The notes under the pieces are model-generated. The model was given only the letters and a program-made list of their open reading frames with translations, was not told where the DNA came from and did not search any database. The position numbers and the translations under genes were made by a program. A DNA stretch of 64,000 nucleotides from Ancylostoma caninum (Eukaryota; Nematoda; Chromadorea; Rhabditida; Ancylostomatidae), in assembly GCA_037903475.1 (NCBI GenBank), contig JBAJFG010000503.1, positions 62,001 to 126,000 on the forward strand, in the 5' to 3' direction. This document shows, one piece after another, positions 47,246 through 60,184 of this stretch (position 1 is its first letter; each line of letters begins with the position of its first letter).

Positions 47246-50200
47246 TAATAATGTGATAAGGTTCCTTCAGGCGGAAAAACTAGGGATGAGCAAAATCTAT
47301 GGAATAATTAATGATGTTGATACGAGACATTTTATGACAGTTGACGTGAGTTATGAACGTGAAGGATAAAGTGTTTATGTGGCCTCAAGCGAAGCTATAC
47401 CAATACATTGTAAGTGCAAGTTTTGGTCGAACGCAGACTGTGTGCCTTCTTCATTCCGCTCTCACTAGACATGAAATTAAATGCAGCGCCAATACAAATT
47501 CCCAAGATCGAGATTTTGCCGCATTCTAGGATTTTTAGGAAGATAGAACTCATATTCAGTGGGGGCGAAGCACAAAAAAGTTCAATGTAATGAATGCGGT
47601 GCGGTTTTCATGCTTTAGAATGGAAGCGCAAATGTGTACGTGGGTCTTGCACCGGTCAGAAGAGCTACAAATGGTTAACACATTCTAAACCGAGCACATT
47701 TTGACTAGAGCGGGTGGTCAAAGAACTTTTTTTCGACAATGTACCATGTGCACCTTCACTTCACAAGCTGACAGAGATATTGAGGAGTTTTGAGTATTGA
47801 GTATTGAATATTGAGTTTTAATTTGTGGGTGCTCGATGGTTCAGAAAATCAACTCGCTGTTCCTTTTTTTTTTGAATTGACTCGATAAGTCGAACTCTTT
47901 GTATATATTCTAAAAAAAAGACTTGGCAATTCGAGATCATATTCATGACCACCAGAGAGAAAATTTGCCTTCTACCGAGTGACCTTGGGCCATTTTCAAT
48001 ACAAGTAGGTTGCCCGAGGGATCAGTTTGTGAGCATGACATAACTCCAGGCGACCCAGTGGGCTTCTGAAGAGCATAGAATGACAGATTCTGACTACATT
48101 TTTCTGGAGTATTGTTTGCTACACGTTTCATCAACTAAGCAAAATTTGAGTGGAACGCAAGTGGCATCTAATAGGTGAATTAGACAGCTAACTTTGCAAC
48201 TTGCAAATGGAATCCTTACATTTAGCTCCACAGTACCGTATTTTATTCATTGAGGAAATCTGAATTATATATCCCGAGTTACATGGCGACTACATATTGC
48301 TGGCAAATCCCCTCACTATGTTAGCACGCTCTGCCGTGCGTTAATGAAATCTGAGCGAAGGTCGTGTTCGTTGTCGCTTGAAAAAATGGTCAAGAGAATG
48401 TGAATGGCTAAAAAGAACTCGCAGTACAAAAACTCCACGAACGGCGAGTTTGCGTCGCCCGTGGTGTGTTTTTTTAGACAAGGAAGTAAGTTCGTCCTAG
48501 GTGAAATGTGCACCTGAGACGAAGGACGTGCCAGTGACCACAGCCTGCTCAAAAGCTGAGGCACTCAGGATGGCAGTTTTTTCTACATTCAACACAAAAG
48601 AAGAGGTTTTCCGCTAATGGGCCAAGGATACCGTACGTGGCATGCCAAAAAGCTTCTTTTCTTCGATCTACTCGAGCACGGGCATACCTTAGAACGTGTT
48701 CAGCACCATTAGTCCACTCGAATCAATCGTAGCACAGCAGAAGACCAGAACTGCTATGCAGACATCTTTCTCACATATCGCTAACTGTATTGACCTGAAG
48801 AGATTTTTGGATTTTGCCAACCACTGTAAAGATAGCTGGATCAGGACAATCCTGTTAAATTTCTTCGAAAGGAATAAACATGGAAGCAAAATTTAAGCTG
48901 TGTTGGAGAAGCCGCATTTAAGATGCGACAGAGTCACATACAAGCAATCGCCTCTATCAAGCCTTTATCGCTACTACATCCCCCCATTCCACTTCTCCCC
49001 TGCTTCTGTCAAATCTTCATTACACTGGTATGTAGATGCTCAATTTTCTACCTTTTGGATATTGGTAACCGCCACGGCGCAGTACTATAAAGAATCTATC
49101 ACTGAGCATAGGGTCCAGGAGCTAAACTCTGGTTATCTACGCCAGGACCTTCAACCTGTTGCAATGCCTACCGTGATATATACCCCGCCCTCAAAGGGAA
49201 TATTCCAAAGGCTGCAGAACGAAAGGAAAATAAAGCAAACAAAAGTACTCCGAACATGAAGGGAACGGTTGGTGATGTGGAAAATTTTTGCAATACCTGC
49301 CACGTGCCCCTCAATTTTCCCTTTTCATTGGAAGTCCTCCTTTCTCGTGGAAGTTTCAGTCCCAAAAGAGTGCAGTTTGCGTAAAATTGCTCATTCGATG
49401 CTCCTCTGATGGTGCAAGACCACACTTACATACTCTTATATCGTCTAGCCTAGGAGGCAGGGTGTCATCTCGTTCCATGGGCTCTGCATGTCAGCATACT
49501 CTACATCATCTCGTCACGCTGATTCCAATGTATTCCAATGATGTGTCTTATAACGCATAAAAAAGACGGAAACCCGTTTTTGAAGGGTCCGAAAGTGCAG
49601 CTCACGGACCACTTGGGAGGAGCGGTCCGTGACTGTGTTGGCTGCTCGCCACGACTGCAGCGTTGGCCAACACGTCTTCACGTGTACAATCGATAAGTTC
49701 AAGGCTTTACGCGTCCACTTGCCTCGACAAACTGTTCCAAATCGCATCCTGAAAAACGTCTAAAAACGTTATTAAAGACCTTTTTGCAACATTTCAGGTG
49801 TACCACTGGATTAAGCTCATCGAGGAGGTTCAGGCCCATAATCTTCTAATACCTCAAACACGAAAACGAGGTTACACAGTGCCTTTAAGTCACTGCACCT
49901 GCACTGGGTAACGAGCTCAGCTCCACGAAAGTTACGCGGACTCGGTTGCATTATTGGGAGCAGTGGTAATGTCACACCCATGAGCATGATTATGCATGAA
50001 TTCCAGCTTGGTATGGACAACGTCATGTATGTGTAAAAACAATGGGTGATTTTAGCTGAAGAGTAATTTGGATATGTTAACCTACTTGCCATGGGCAACC
50101 GCAGTGATGCAACTGCGAACATACCCTGCACTTGATTTGAAACATTCACATGTCTGGCGCTGCTCTACCTCACATCCACTTAACCTACAGTAAAGTTTAT

Positions 50201-52342
50201 CTATTATAGCAGAATCATCCCTCCATAACAAGGAATGACTTCTGATATAGCAACAATTTGTCTATAAATTAAACCATGAGGAAGTAACTCGTAAAGAGCT
50301 GAAATTAATGTAAGACCCTTTCTTCAGGACTTTGCTTACATTATGAGATTTCTATCAAGATGATCGCTCCTCCAGCGCAAACCTTTATTTCTACCCAGTA
50401 TTATACAACAATGGGTCAGAGACACTCCCGCTCACGCCAAGTTGAGTAAACTCAGATTAGTCAGACTTGTAATAGGAACATCAGCGACCCGATGGTCAGA
50501 CTTCCTCAGACAGTCCTTCAGTGGCATGAATGGTGCTCCTTGCGTCTCTCAAACGAACAGGTACAGATGGAAGTGTTGTTGGAACCCTCTTTAGGCAACA
50601 AGAGGAACAGAGGGAGCAGAGGTGATGCAGGTACACGAAGTGGTAATGGACAAGCTCTGATTACAGTAGCAGCAGTAATTAGATAATTGGGATTTTTCGA
50701 AATTGGTATGTGATCCACATGTAATTGGGTCGATGGGAAATAGCGCAATATCTTCTTGTTCGCTCATTTTTAGACCTGGGCTTCCTCAGTAAAACCCATG
50801 ATTTTTTTTGCATTTCCAGGCAAAAAACTCTGGAATCACTTTCAGAGCTCTAAGGAAGACGGAGTTCGTCGAAACGAAAGGTCGCAGTAATTGTTTTTAC
50901 CTTGACAACCTAGTGGACAAAAGGAATTTCATAGGATATGGCGCACTCTCTCTCTTGATTTTATTTTTTTTCCACAAGTTCAACAAACGATAACATTAGA
51001 AGATGGCATGATCTCTTTGATTACCAGGTAACACTGCTTCTCCTACGTACATACATATGAGCAGGCTGCGAAGAGGAAAATGAGGAGACCGATGTTTTCA
51101 CGACTTCATATTGGGTGGATTTTATCATTCTAACCAAGTGCTCCTAGAGCAGAAGAAACGACGGTCATATGATAGAGCTTCCACAGGATATGATGACTTC
51201 CTACTTTCTCAGCAAAGTTATCCAAATTTGAGACAGCCCTTGGAAGCAAATCTTGGCAGACCAGTAGTCCGGCAGACCTTTTATCGGCAGATCTTTAGTG
51301 TTTTTATCGTAGAACTCCACTATTTTTTGAACAAGATAAAGCAGTGGGCATCACCGAGGATCTCCCTCAAAATCCTCGGAATTAAAAGAACTGAAGGTAA
51401 GGTGTCTGAGCATTTTCAATTACTTTGTGACTAGTAAGTACACCTTTGTACTTTGTACATGCAGCACAGAAGAGCTTTCTTAGCAAGGTCCAAAGGAAAA
51501 TTTGTAATTGAATTTGAAGAAAGCGCCGTTTTTGCGCCAACGTAATAAAGCATTAATTTGAGAGAAATAATTAGAGGAGTTTCAACCACTGCGCGCTGAA
51601 ATACGGAAGCCTAGCTCATTTACTAAGTTAAGAGAACTAGAAGGAAATGACAACATCTCTCCGCAAAGGATTTTAGTGTTGATGTTTTACAAGGAAATGC
51701 ATTTGCGATTCAGGGAAATCAGCGCAAAAATGACGTCGAAGTTCTTCTGTGCGCGGGAAGGAATGGATACGCTCACTAACCCACAAAACGACGCTGAATG
51801 TTAGCTGCTATTATGTCATCCGTGCACGTGACCGTGGAATGTTTCCAAAACTTGCGACTCAGGAACATTGTTCTATCCCTGAGCTTCATGGATGAATAGT
51901 CCTTCTTTACTTGATTTAGTGAACATTCTTCAACTTCTTCATTTGTTAATTTTCAGCTCTAACGCCTCTTTGTGACCTTAATCTTAACAGTAAACCGCCA
52001 CGAGGTGAATAAGCTGTCCTCGTGGGTCTGCCATCGCTGGAAAATAAACCTACTACTTCCTAGCATCGGGAGGGGCAAACACAACTCCTCCAAGAAGCTA
52101 TCCATATTGATGAGTCCGCAAAAAATCGGAGATTTCTTTTGAACTTTGGACCGCTTCCGGGCCTCTAAAGAAGACATACAGTTGAAAAGCCAGGCCAATA
52201 AACTTTGCTCGTATAAAAACCTGTGAGGCACGTAAGAAATAGTAATCATAACATCATAACATATCATAACAGATCATAACATCGCTTCCAGATTCTACGA
52301 ATAGACAAAGTGGAGTGATATAACAGGCTACATTCGTGCTGC
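47246..52342. other. Five-kilobase stretch without a recognised gene
   Basis: Several open frames of 60-120 codons occur (for example 48,900-49,259 plus and 49,817-50,149 minus). None shows a domain or joined splice structure. A 92-codon frame without an early ATG ends at about 49,388. A TATCATAACA-type short tandem repeat lies at 52,246-52,283. Confidence 0.35.
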
Positions 52343-52348
52343 TATGTA

Positions 52349-52618
52349 CAGTGGACGTCAATGACGGTGGCCCATCTGCGGCCTCAAGATGCACGCCGCG
52401 CAACCGCGCCGCCCGCGTCGTAAACGATGTTTTCTGCTGCTGTTATGCTATATCTAGAGCTTTTCTGCCCGATTTTAAGGATTTTGACACCAAATCAGGG
52501 AGAAAGCGACTAGAAATAGCATTCCGGCAGCAGACGACACCGGTCCTGGCGCGCGCGGCGCGGTTGCGCTATGTTCTTCTCGAGGCCGCAGATGGGCCAC
52601 CGCCATTGCCGTGCACTG
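52349..52618. mobile_element. GC-rich MITE with 6-bp TATGTA target duplications
   Basis: About 75-bp inverted repeats begin CAGTGGACGTCAATGACGGT on the left and CAGTGCACGGCAATGGCGGT on the complementary right end. Both continue through GGCCCATCTGCGGCCTC. Perfect TATGTA copies flank it (52,343-52,348 and 52,619-52,624). It is 270 bp long and non-coding. The superfamily is not assigned, because TATGTA could also be TA within a longer palindromic target. Confidence 0.82.
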
Positions 52619-52662
52619 TATGTACATGTGCAAAAATTTCTCGAATGCCTTCAGTAAATAAA

Positions 52663-52750
52663 CCTTCAGATAACTTTGTAATGATTAGTTTCGCGAAAAC
52701 ATTCAGAAGAATGTTTTCGCGAAACTAATCATTACAAAGTTATCTGAAGG
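52663..52750. repeat. Perfect 42-bp inverted repeat with a 4-base loop
   Basis: The left arm 52,663-52,704 (starting CCTTCAGATAACTTTGTAAT) is exactly complementary to 52,709-52,750, with loop AGAA. There is no mismatch in 42 pairs. The core of each arm carries TTTCGCGAAA. It lies 39 bp right of the TATGTA-flanked MITE. Confidence 0.95.
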
Positions 52751-54575
52751 TGAATATTCTGCGAAAAGCAAGAACTCGATGTTTTAGATCACACTGCTCA
52801 AAAACTGACAGGTAAGGGATGCAAGAAACGCACGTACCAGTGCAGAAAAACGAGAAAAGGTTGTCACTTGTCCACATGTACGCTGCAAAATGACCAGGGC
52901 AACATTGATAGATGGAGAGATCCTAGAAATGGATTATTAGAAATGTCCCGAAAATTGAATCGACGGTGAAATCGGAAATGGCAGCTAAATGGCAGGCTAG
53001 CGAACGTCCTTCGACAAGGAAATGAGCAGAGAAAGGTCAGCCTTGTGGGGGATACCTGAGCTCACATTCTACGCTGCTTTCATGATCGACTTGAGAATTT
53101 GACCAACTTCATCGCCGTGGTCCCCTGCATGGGAGGAATTTCCCTTATTGCATCATCATTTGCGCACTCTACACACCTGTTGAGAATTCTCTGATTGAAA
53201 CGAGTTTTTATTCTGCATTTCCGTGACTGGCGACGAGCACGTTCGCGAGGTCAATCACTTACTTTACTGGGTTTTGCATATCTCCACGAATTCGGCCCAA
53301 AATGGCTATGCGCAAGAAAAAGTGACAGATAAGAGGGCAATGACATAATATTATAATTCCAACATGGAACGTTGGTCACTTGGTGTACAAGCTAAGAACA
53401 TAATAGTTGAACAGAACTTTGGCAGTAGCTTCCATAAATACAATATAACGCCAATATTCGAAGGCAAGGAAAGGAGTTCGTAACACTAGTTGCTTAATGT
53501 TAGAAATGGCTCGTCAAACCGGTTGAAATGTAGGCTGGGAACTCAAGATATTAGATGTGAGAATTGTCTTGGTTCACACCACAATAATTTTTATAAATGG
53601 ATTGCCTTCAAGGCCCATGTAATTGGTGTAACTGAGGAACATTTCGCGCGCAGATAGTGGTTCACTGATTCTGTCTTTTCAAGGATTTGCTGTGCTCACA
53701 CCTCTACTCATGTTCTGCATGCCAGACAACCCCAATGACCATCGTTCAACCACGCCGGAACGGAACGCATGAAAAATCGATAAAATCAATGAATCGACAA
53801 TGGTCGTGCACAGACTCTGATAGCTGCGAAGCACGAACGGGGCCCTAACGGCGTTTAATAACGGTTCGAGCAGAAACCCAAGCAGTAATTGTTCCCAGTC
53901 ATGGCCATATCCCCTCCACGTGCTGCCATCCCTCGGCAATTGCTGCTGAAGGGGCGAAAGCTTGAGAAGCAAGCGAGGGGAGGATGACAGCAATTGGAAA
54001 CACTTGCTGCAAGGGTTTCTACTCAAACCATTATGCCGATCGGGCCGCGTTCGACGCATGACGAAAAGGAAAGTATAATTTTTTCGCGCTCACTTGTAGC
54101 ACCAAAAACGCTTGGGCACTGATACATGATCATTATATTTAGAATGGCTTAGAATGTTTGAATAGTCGCGTTCCACAGGAGATTAGTTCCGCACCAGCGT
54201 ATAGTCCATTCAACCGGTAGTGAGTATTGGTGGAAGGATCATTAGTCAATCGATAGCGGCTGTGCAAGATGGTCGTCAGATTTGTGATCACCGTAATGAA
54301 AAACCTCAGTATACCCATTTCGATCCGGACTGGAGCTAAACTGAGGAAAATCGATAAAATCGATCGGAAAATTGATATACGGATCGATACCACCCGGTGA
54401 ACAGTGTGATAGGCCACTCGCATTATTCGGATGATGTCCCATGTTTAACCAAGCCCCTTCTTCCCATCCCTAGTGTTTGAATTTGACCGTCCAGATTTTT
54501 GAAAAAAAAAAAACGCCCACGCGCGTTGTCCAGATTTTTGAAAAAAGTGTCGTAAGCGTTTCTACGTTTTATATA
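52751..54575. other. Stretch without a recognised gene
   Basis: It contains phrases like AAAATCGATAAAATCAAT at about 53,773 and 54,347, the same motif as the 6.2-7.3 kb repeat block, so part is probably the same dispersed repeat. Confidence 0.4.
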
Positions 54576-54577
54576 TA

Positions 54578-55477
54578 CAGGGTGGTCCAAAATAACGGAG
54601 ACACGCTAAAAGGTTCATATCTAACGTTGGAAAATGAGTCGGCAGTTTTGTTTCCAAGACGATATTTTTCACTCTACAGTGAACAAAATCTACCATCACA
54701 TCTCACGATTTCTCCCACACATGAAGAATTCGAACTAGTGGCGTCCTGCTGTGGCGCGGAAGTGCAGTCCTCCTAGATAATCTGCTCTTTCTAAAAGCCT
54801 TTGCTACACGGATTAAACAGTTTTTGTAAGAGTGAAGTCAGTTTTTGTCCTCGAATGAATATCATAACGAGAAATCTGCTCCAATGAGTGCTGAAAATAA
54901 GATTTACAAGAAAACGGACATGACTTCCAGTGCAAAAACAGAGCAAAAACGTACTTCAGGGCTGTTTCTGGTTGTTTTTTCACTGTTTAGGGAGGAGCCT
55001 GGAACTTATTCAGCTCTTCAACTTTCAATCTCAAAGTTCTGAGAGGTACTTCCCTCGTAATACATTTAATGATGGTGGTTAGAATTGAAAAACACCCTCA
55101 ACCCGCGTTGAATTCCGGCGTATCCGCACGAAATTCTGGATCTTATAACCAAGGTATGTGGCAATTTACAATGACCTTAACGTTTTTCTGCTTTCCACAC
55201 CTTTTACTTTTCGATGTACTGCTCAGTGGGCTTGTAAAACTTTACACATCAGCACAACATGCGTGCCAAGCCTACACAAAAAATGTAATTGGGTGGCAAA
55301 ACTAAGCTTGACTGGCGACCTAGCTGTTCCTAAAAATCATAGTGTTAGGTAATGTTTTGGAAGAAGCTGTACAATTGAACAAATGAACAGCAAAAGATTG
55401 GATGCAGGACGCCAGAACTCTAGATAAGTAGAGAAATGCGCATCGCGCCCTTGTCTCCGTAACTTTGGACCACCATG
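54578..55477. mobile_element. CAGGGTGGTCC-ended Tc1/mariner-type element
   Basis: The left end CAGGGTGGTCCAAAATAACG and the complement of the right end (CATGGTGGTCCAAAGTTACG) continue into GGAGACA. Both sides have TA. It is 900 bp long. Interior frames have no recognised transposase motif. Confidence 0.83.
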
Positions 55478-55479
55478 TA

Positions 55480-58479
55480 GATCTGTTGAGAAGATGTCAT
55501 CTGAAAGGGTATAAGAAAGAATTTTTGCTGAAGTGTACCAATCATTTCCCGGCGATCTTTTGTAGCATTCCCGGCCATAGAAGGCTGCTAAGCGTTTGGA
55601 AGCTGCTCCAGAAGGATTATCTCTGGTGTGATAAATTGGCTGTAAAATAGTTGAAAAGATAGGGGAATCGACAAAAAAGGCTATGGCGGAACCTATTTTG
55701 TACTGCTTTTTGCTTGTCTAGTAATTCATTTCCTGCTTTTTTATGATTTGAGAATTAAGAAACGTATTCTTTCCCTAACACAGAACAGTGAATTTTAATC
55801 AGAGGATATATCTAATGTAACAGTAGTTTTCTTGAGTATTTACTGGCCCTCGAAGAACTGTCTTGTGGATGTCTATATACTCCATATACTATGTCTATAC
55901 ACTAACTAAAGTGTACACTGAATGCTATACATAAAGTGATGAGATTGAACTAGTAATTGGGCTGAAACCAGTGTTAGTATGCCAGTTTGCAAATGTTCCA
56001 TATTCTCAAATTTTACCTCTCAAATTCTCTGAGATTGTCGGGTCGTTCTAGATTTTCACCAGCTGTCGTAGTCACCACGATTGTAGCTTTCACACAGAAA
56101 ATGGACTAGTTCTATTCTGACTGGATCGAGTAATCTTGCGTCTTGCGTTTCTTCTATCTACATATTTTTGCTATTCAAAGCGTGCAGTCTCTGTGGAAAA
56201 GATAGGCGGACTCCGTTCTCGCAGAATCGCGGCGGGACCTGCACGAGGGATGTGGGGAGAGCATGCTCAAAGAGAGAGGGTAGAGTTGGTCACGCAGCGA
56301 TCCGGCGGCCGCAACGCTGAGGAACCTCATGCGCAATCCTTCTATCTTTTCGACAAGGACTGTATGAAGAGGCTCAATGTGTGGAACTTTCTCTGTTACC
56401 TTCCCAAGTTGTATGAAGCCAAACGCTCTCGAGGAAGCCAAGAGATGTTGAGGAGATTGCATCTTCAAATTTGTTGAGCTTCATATACAAGTTCTCCTCA
56501 GTTCATTTTCTTCCTTCACCTACAGCCCAATTCATCCTTCACCTACAGCCCAAAGGTCATAAATCACTCTTTGAGAAACACAAACTCTCACACTAGTGGC
56601 CAAGACACCTTCCGATGATGCACATCCACTGTAACCTATGAAGGAACCACAATCTTGTGCATGCATGAGTAGCACAGGATACGAGTCGCGCCGCTAACGC
56701 ATGTACGAGTCCCTTATAGTCGGAAAATCGTCTCAAAGCCTACGCATCGTTTTCAGTGACTATGAGTATCGCCATATTATGAAAAAATAGGGGTGCATCA
56801 TGTCAAGCGCTCCAGGCACGACGGCGCTTTGTTTATGAGGTCCTGAACAATGAACGGAGCATGGCATGTTCAGCGTGGAGTTGGTTTAACGTTGTCTAGA
56901 ATTTTGTAACCTCTGTTGTGTTGAGTTGCAGAGTACGTAGATTCGTACTGTTTTTTTTTTTCTCCAGAGTTATTATGTTTCACCATGGAGAAAGCGAGGA
57001 TTCGTCGTCACAATTCACCCAATTTGGATAAGGTCAGCAGTTTGGGCCCCACCCATTTCAATCTTGCAGTTAAATCTTCGACAACCCAATCCATGCTCGA
57101 GTAGTCTTATCAGTTACAACGTGTTACACGAACACGATACAAACACCTCCGTTTCATCAACAGCTTTTTGAGCGCTCTAGTAGTCGAAATATGTAGTCGA
57201 CATCTGTAATAAAGCAAGGTAGAAAATTGATTTTCCCGTTTTTGTAATCTCCATTTCCAGTGCATAGAATTCAGGTTAATCTCGTTCATCCAGATAATGA
57301 CGATGGGAAATATTCGATAAAACTAGAGAGGGCATTCGTAGAGTCCACGCATTTAGTCGAACAGGGATAACAAAGTAGTAAAAACAAGGAAACGAAGGAA
57401 AAAACAGCATGAGCTCTCAATCCAATGTGGCGAAGTGTTCCTCGCTACTCCTCTGCCTGATGCGCCATGCAATACCGGACATGAGGAATGTTTTCCAGTG
57501 TTTTTCAACGACGGTGAATAGTCTGCTGCCCAAAAAATCTGCACGGAGAGCAACCACTGGAAGCGAAAGATATTAAGAACGATATTGCATTCTTTAAACG
57601 CATGAAATAACATTTCCACATGTCCCACTTGATGATGCAACATTTTCCTTTTTATTTTCGTCCAAAAGTCATAGCCTAAAGATGTTCATTCCTAGGAACT
57701 ACGTCACAAAAAATATAAAGATTATGTATTAGCTTTAATTTGCCATAGTTATTGCCCCCATAACTGTTTGTTGCTAATTATTCAAATGTAAGGTTGAGTC
57801 GTTGTAGCGTTATTTTTATAGTTCTCGGTTATGTCTCTGACCTAGACCTCATTTTTTTTTCTACCCACGCAGCACCCCTTGTGGTGTTGCTGGCTTCAGA
57901 GTACAGTCCAATGGAGCCTTGATTCCTCGACGAGAGTAGAATCACTGCTACCTATTAAAACAAAACTTGCAGAACAGCAAATGATGTAATGGGCGAAAAA
58001 GACCGAACTGTAGATAAGATTAAGGATAACCAACGTATTTGGCCTTCGCCTATTTCACAAAGCATGTGCCACGACTAGTTGCGCAGCTAGAGTGCTATGG
58101 ACAGGACTTAGAGGACAAAGGAATTCCATCCCATCATGACGTGCAATTCCGGAGTAGCTGCTAAGAATGCGCTTTCTCAAAGAAGTGCTGCACATTCAGA
58201 ACTGGAAGGTGTCAATGGAGTTCTTATGTACTCGGCCTAATTTCGGAGTCGCATTAATTTTTTTGGGACGCTTTAAGCACCTAGGTTGATCAGGCGGCTT
58301 ACCGGCTGTTGGTTAAGCTGGCTTCGTGACCATAGGTGCACAAGTGCACCGTGCAGAGTTCTCGACGTGACTCCGCATCGCACATACTCTCTAGTGACGT
58401 GTAAGTAATACCTGAACGCATCTGTTCGTACAGCAGATTTCCATTTGCACAAGTCACGGATGTGTGCTTGAAACGTCGT
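55480..58479. other. Gene-poor stretch
   Basis: Nothing was recognised. A 25-bp tandem duplication (TTCATCCTTCACCTACAGCCCAA-type) is visible at 56,510-56,555, and a T-run lies at 56,951. Confidence 0.35.
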
Positions 58480-58830
58480 TCGGACGCCCCCTTGTGGACA
58501 GTGGGCGAGTGCGTTTTTGCCGCCGAGAGGACGGTATCCGGGGCAGCCCTGCCCCAATGCACGTACATTCGGACGAATATAAATAGCGCGTTATGTTGAT
58601 GGCCTGTCAGTCGGCCGGCCTTCGTCTTCCTCGTTTCTATCCGAATCGGACTCTTAGAGCCATACTTGCATTGTGCCCCTAGACTCTTAGGCGCCTTCTG
58701 GGAGCCTTTTCTCCAAAAACTCTCGAACACTCTGAGCGGTTTGAGATTAGTTGAATAAATGGTAGCTAGCTGAGATGTGACGAAATGTGTTGCCCAAATT
58801 TTAAGAATAAAATTGCTTTTCCTTGCTCCA
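58480..58830 (+). promoter_or_regulatory. Promoter- or LTR-like segment
   Basis: A GC-rich stretch carries a TATA box (ATATAAATAG, about 58,577-58,586), followed 170 bp later by a polyadenylation signal AATAAA (about 58,755) and another at about 58,808. This arrangement is typical of a retrotransposon LTR, but I could not define TG/CA ends or a target duplication. A lone promoter remains possible. Confidence 0.28.
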
Positions 58831-60184
58831 AATAGATGAACCTATAGTTAGTAAATTATGAACTTCCAAACTAGTCAGGAAGTTCGCCTTCGCTCACTAC
58901 ATTGCATAGTAGATTTATCCTTTAATCTCATAGCTTATGTTGGCCCACAAAATCACTGGAACCCTTCATCGAGTATGAGACACTAGAATACTAGAATATT
59001 AATTCTTAGTACTAGAACACTAGAAGTAACTGATCACAAACAGAAGAACACACGCTTTTGCCGAATCCTTTTTTTTCTATAGATTCATGTAACATAAGGA
59101 CTGGTGGTCCAAGGGGTTGTATACACTACAGTGCGTGCGGTGCGCACGACCATACTTTTGCAGACAACATGCATGGAAGCAAGCATGCATACATACATAC
59201 ATGCATACATTTAAAACGCCGTTTAAGACAGACTTTTATTAACATTCCATTCAATGCTGCCTTAACAGTTTGAAATGTGGCCATTATTTCGTTAGTATGT
59301 AGTCATCCTGGTGACGGCAAATCTTTTGATGGTAGCAAGAGTTTAGAGGAGCTGCATCCTTGCCCAAAAAGAGGCATGCCGCTCCCACTCATAGCGTGAA
59401 ACTCTTTGCTCTCAAAGAAGTCCACGGTCGTTTATCAAAAATTAATGTTCGCTAGCTCAGGCTATGGATCTCATCAAAGAAAAGAATTGTTCAGTTTCCT
59501 GAGAGTCTCATTTGTGCAATATTTTATGAACCCTGCGAACGCACAAACAAACAACATCCTAAATACATGAAAACTTTCGTTTCGGGCTCTCATGTGGGAG
59601 AGACGGAGTTCCCCGTAGAGGATTGGCTGAATAACGAAACTGTGAGCTACTACAAGAAATCGTTGAGAAATCCGTAAATTTGTCAGGCTCTATTATAGGA
59701 TGGTTCGAGTGGAGAGTCGATACCAGTGGTCCAAATCACGCACCGCGTCTTGACAACTGATCGCTTGCGCATCCACACATTCCATCGATATCTGGGTATA
59801 GCGCCTGCCAGCAGGTCTAACCCCTTAATCTCTCAGTGAGAATGCATTATTTTCTCTATCTTCCTCTCCCAACCTCTTTTACTGTACCTCCACTCTGTGT
59901 TCCCATTCTCGACATCTTGTCCACACTTAGCCAGAGTTTGCACTCCCAGTTGCAGTATCTTTGCATATGTAGATTAATCATACTTATTTCACACTTGTTA
60001 TACTCCTCCAACCCTCTGCGCAGTGTCTACCCAGCCTCTGGAGTGAAAACTCTGTACACTATGTCCCTGTTCTGTATAAGGTCCAACACATGTTCTTCAT
60101 TCAACAGTCCCTGCTCTGTGCGCTTGATCTGGAACGCTTCGACATTTCATAAGAATTTCTGTGGATGACTTTTCTCTTTCCAGA
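58831..60184. other. Upstream region of globin gene 2
   Basis: It contains a short ATGCATACATACATAC microsatellite (about 59,184-59,211). The sequence directly before the globin start is CTTTTCTCTTTCCAG plus one base, a good acceptor for splice-leader addition. Confidence 0.45.

Noticed and set aside
49111..49388. 92-codon open frame with paired cysteines
   Set aside because: It has no early ATG, no splice support and no homology I recognise. A frame of this length is expected by chance in 64 kb.
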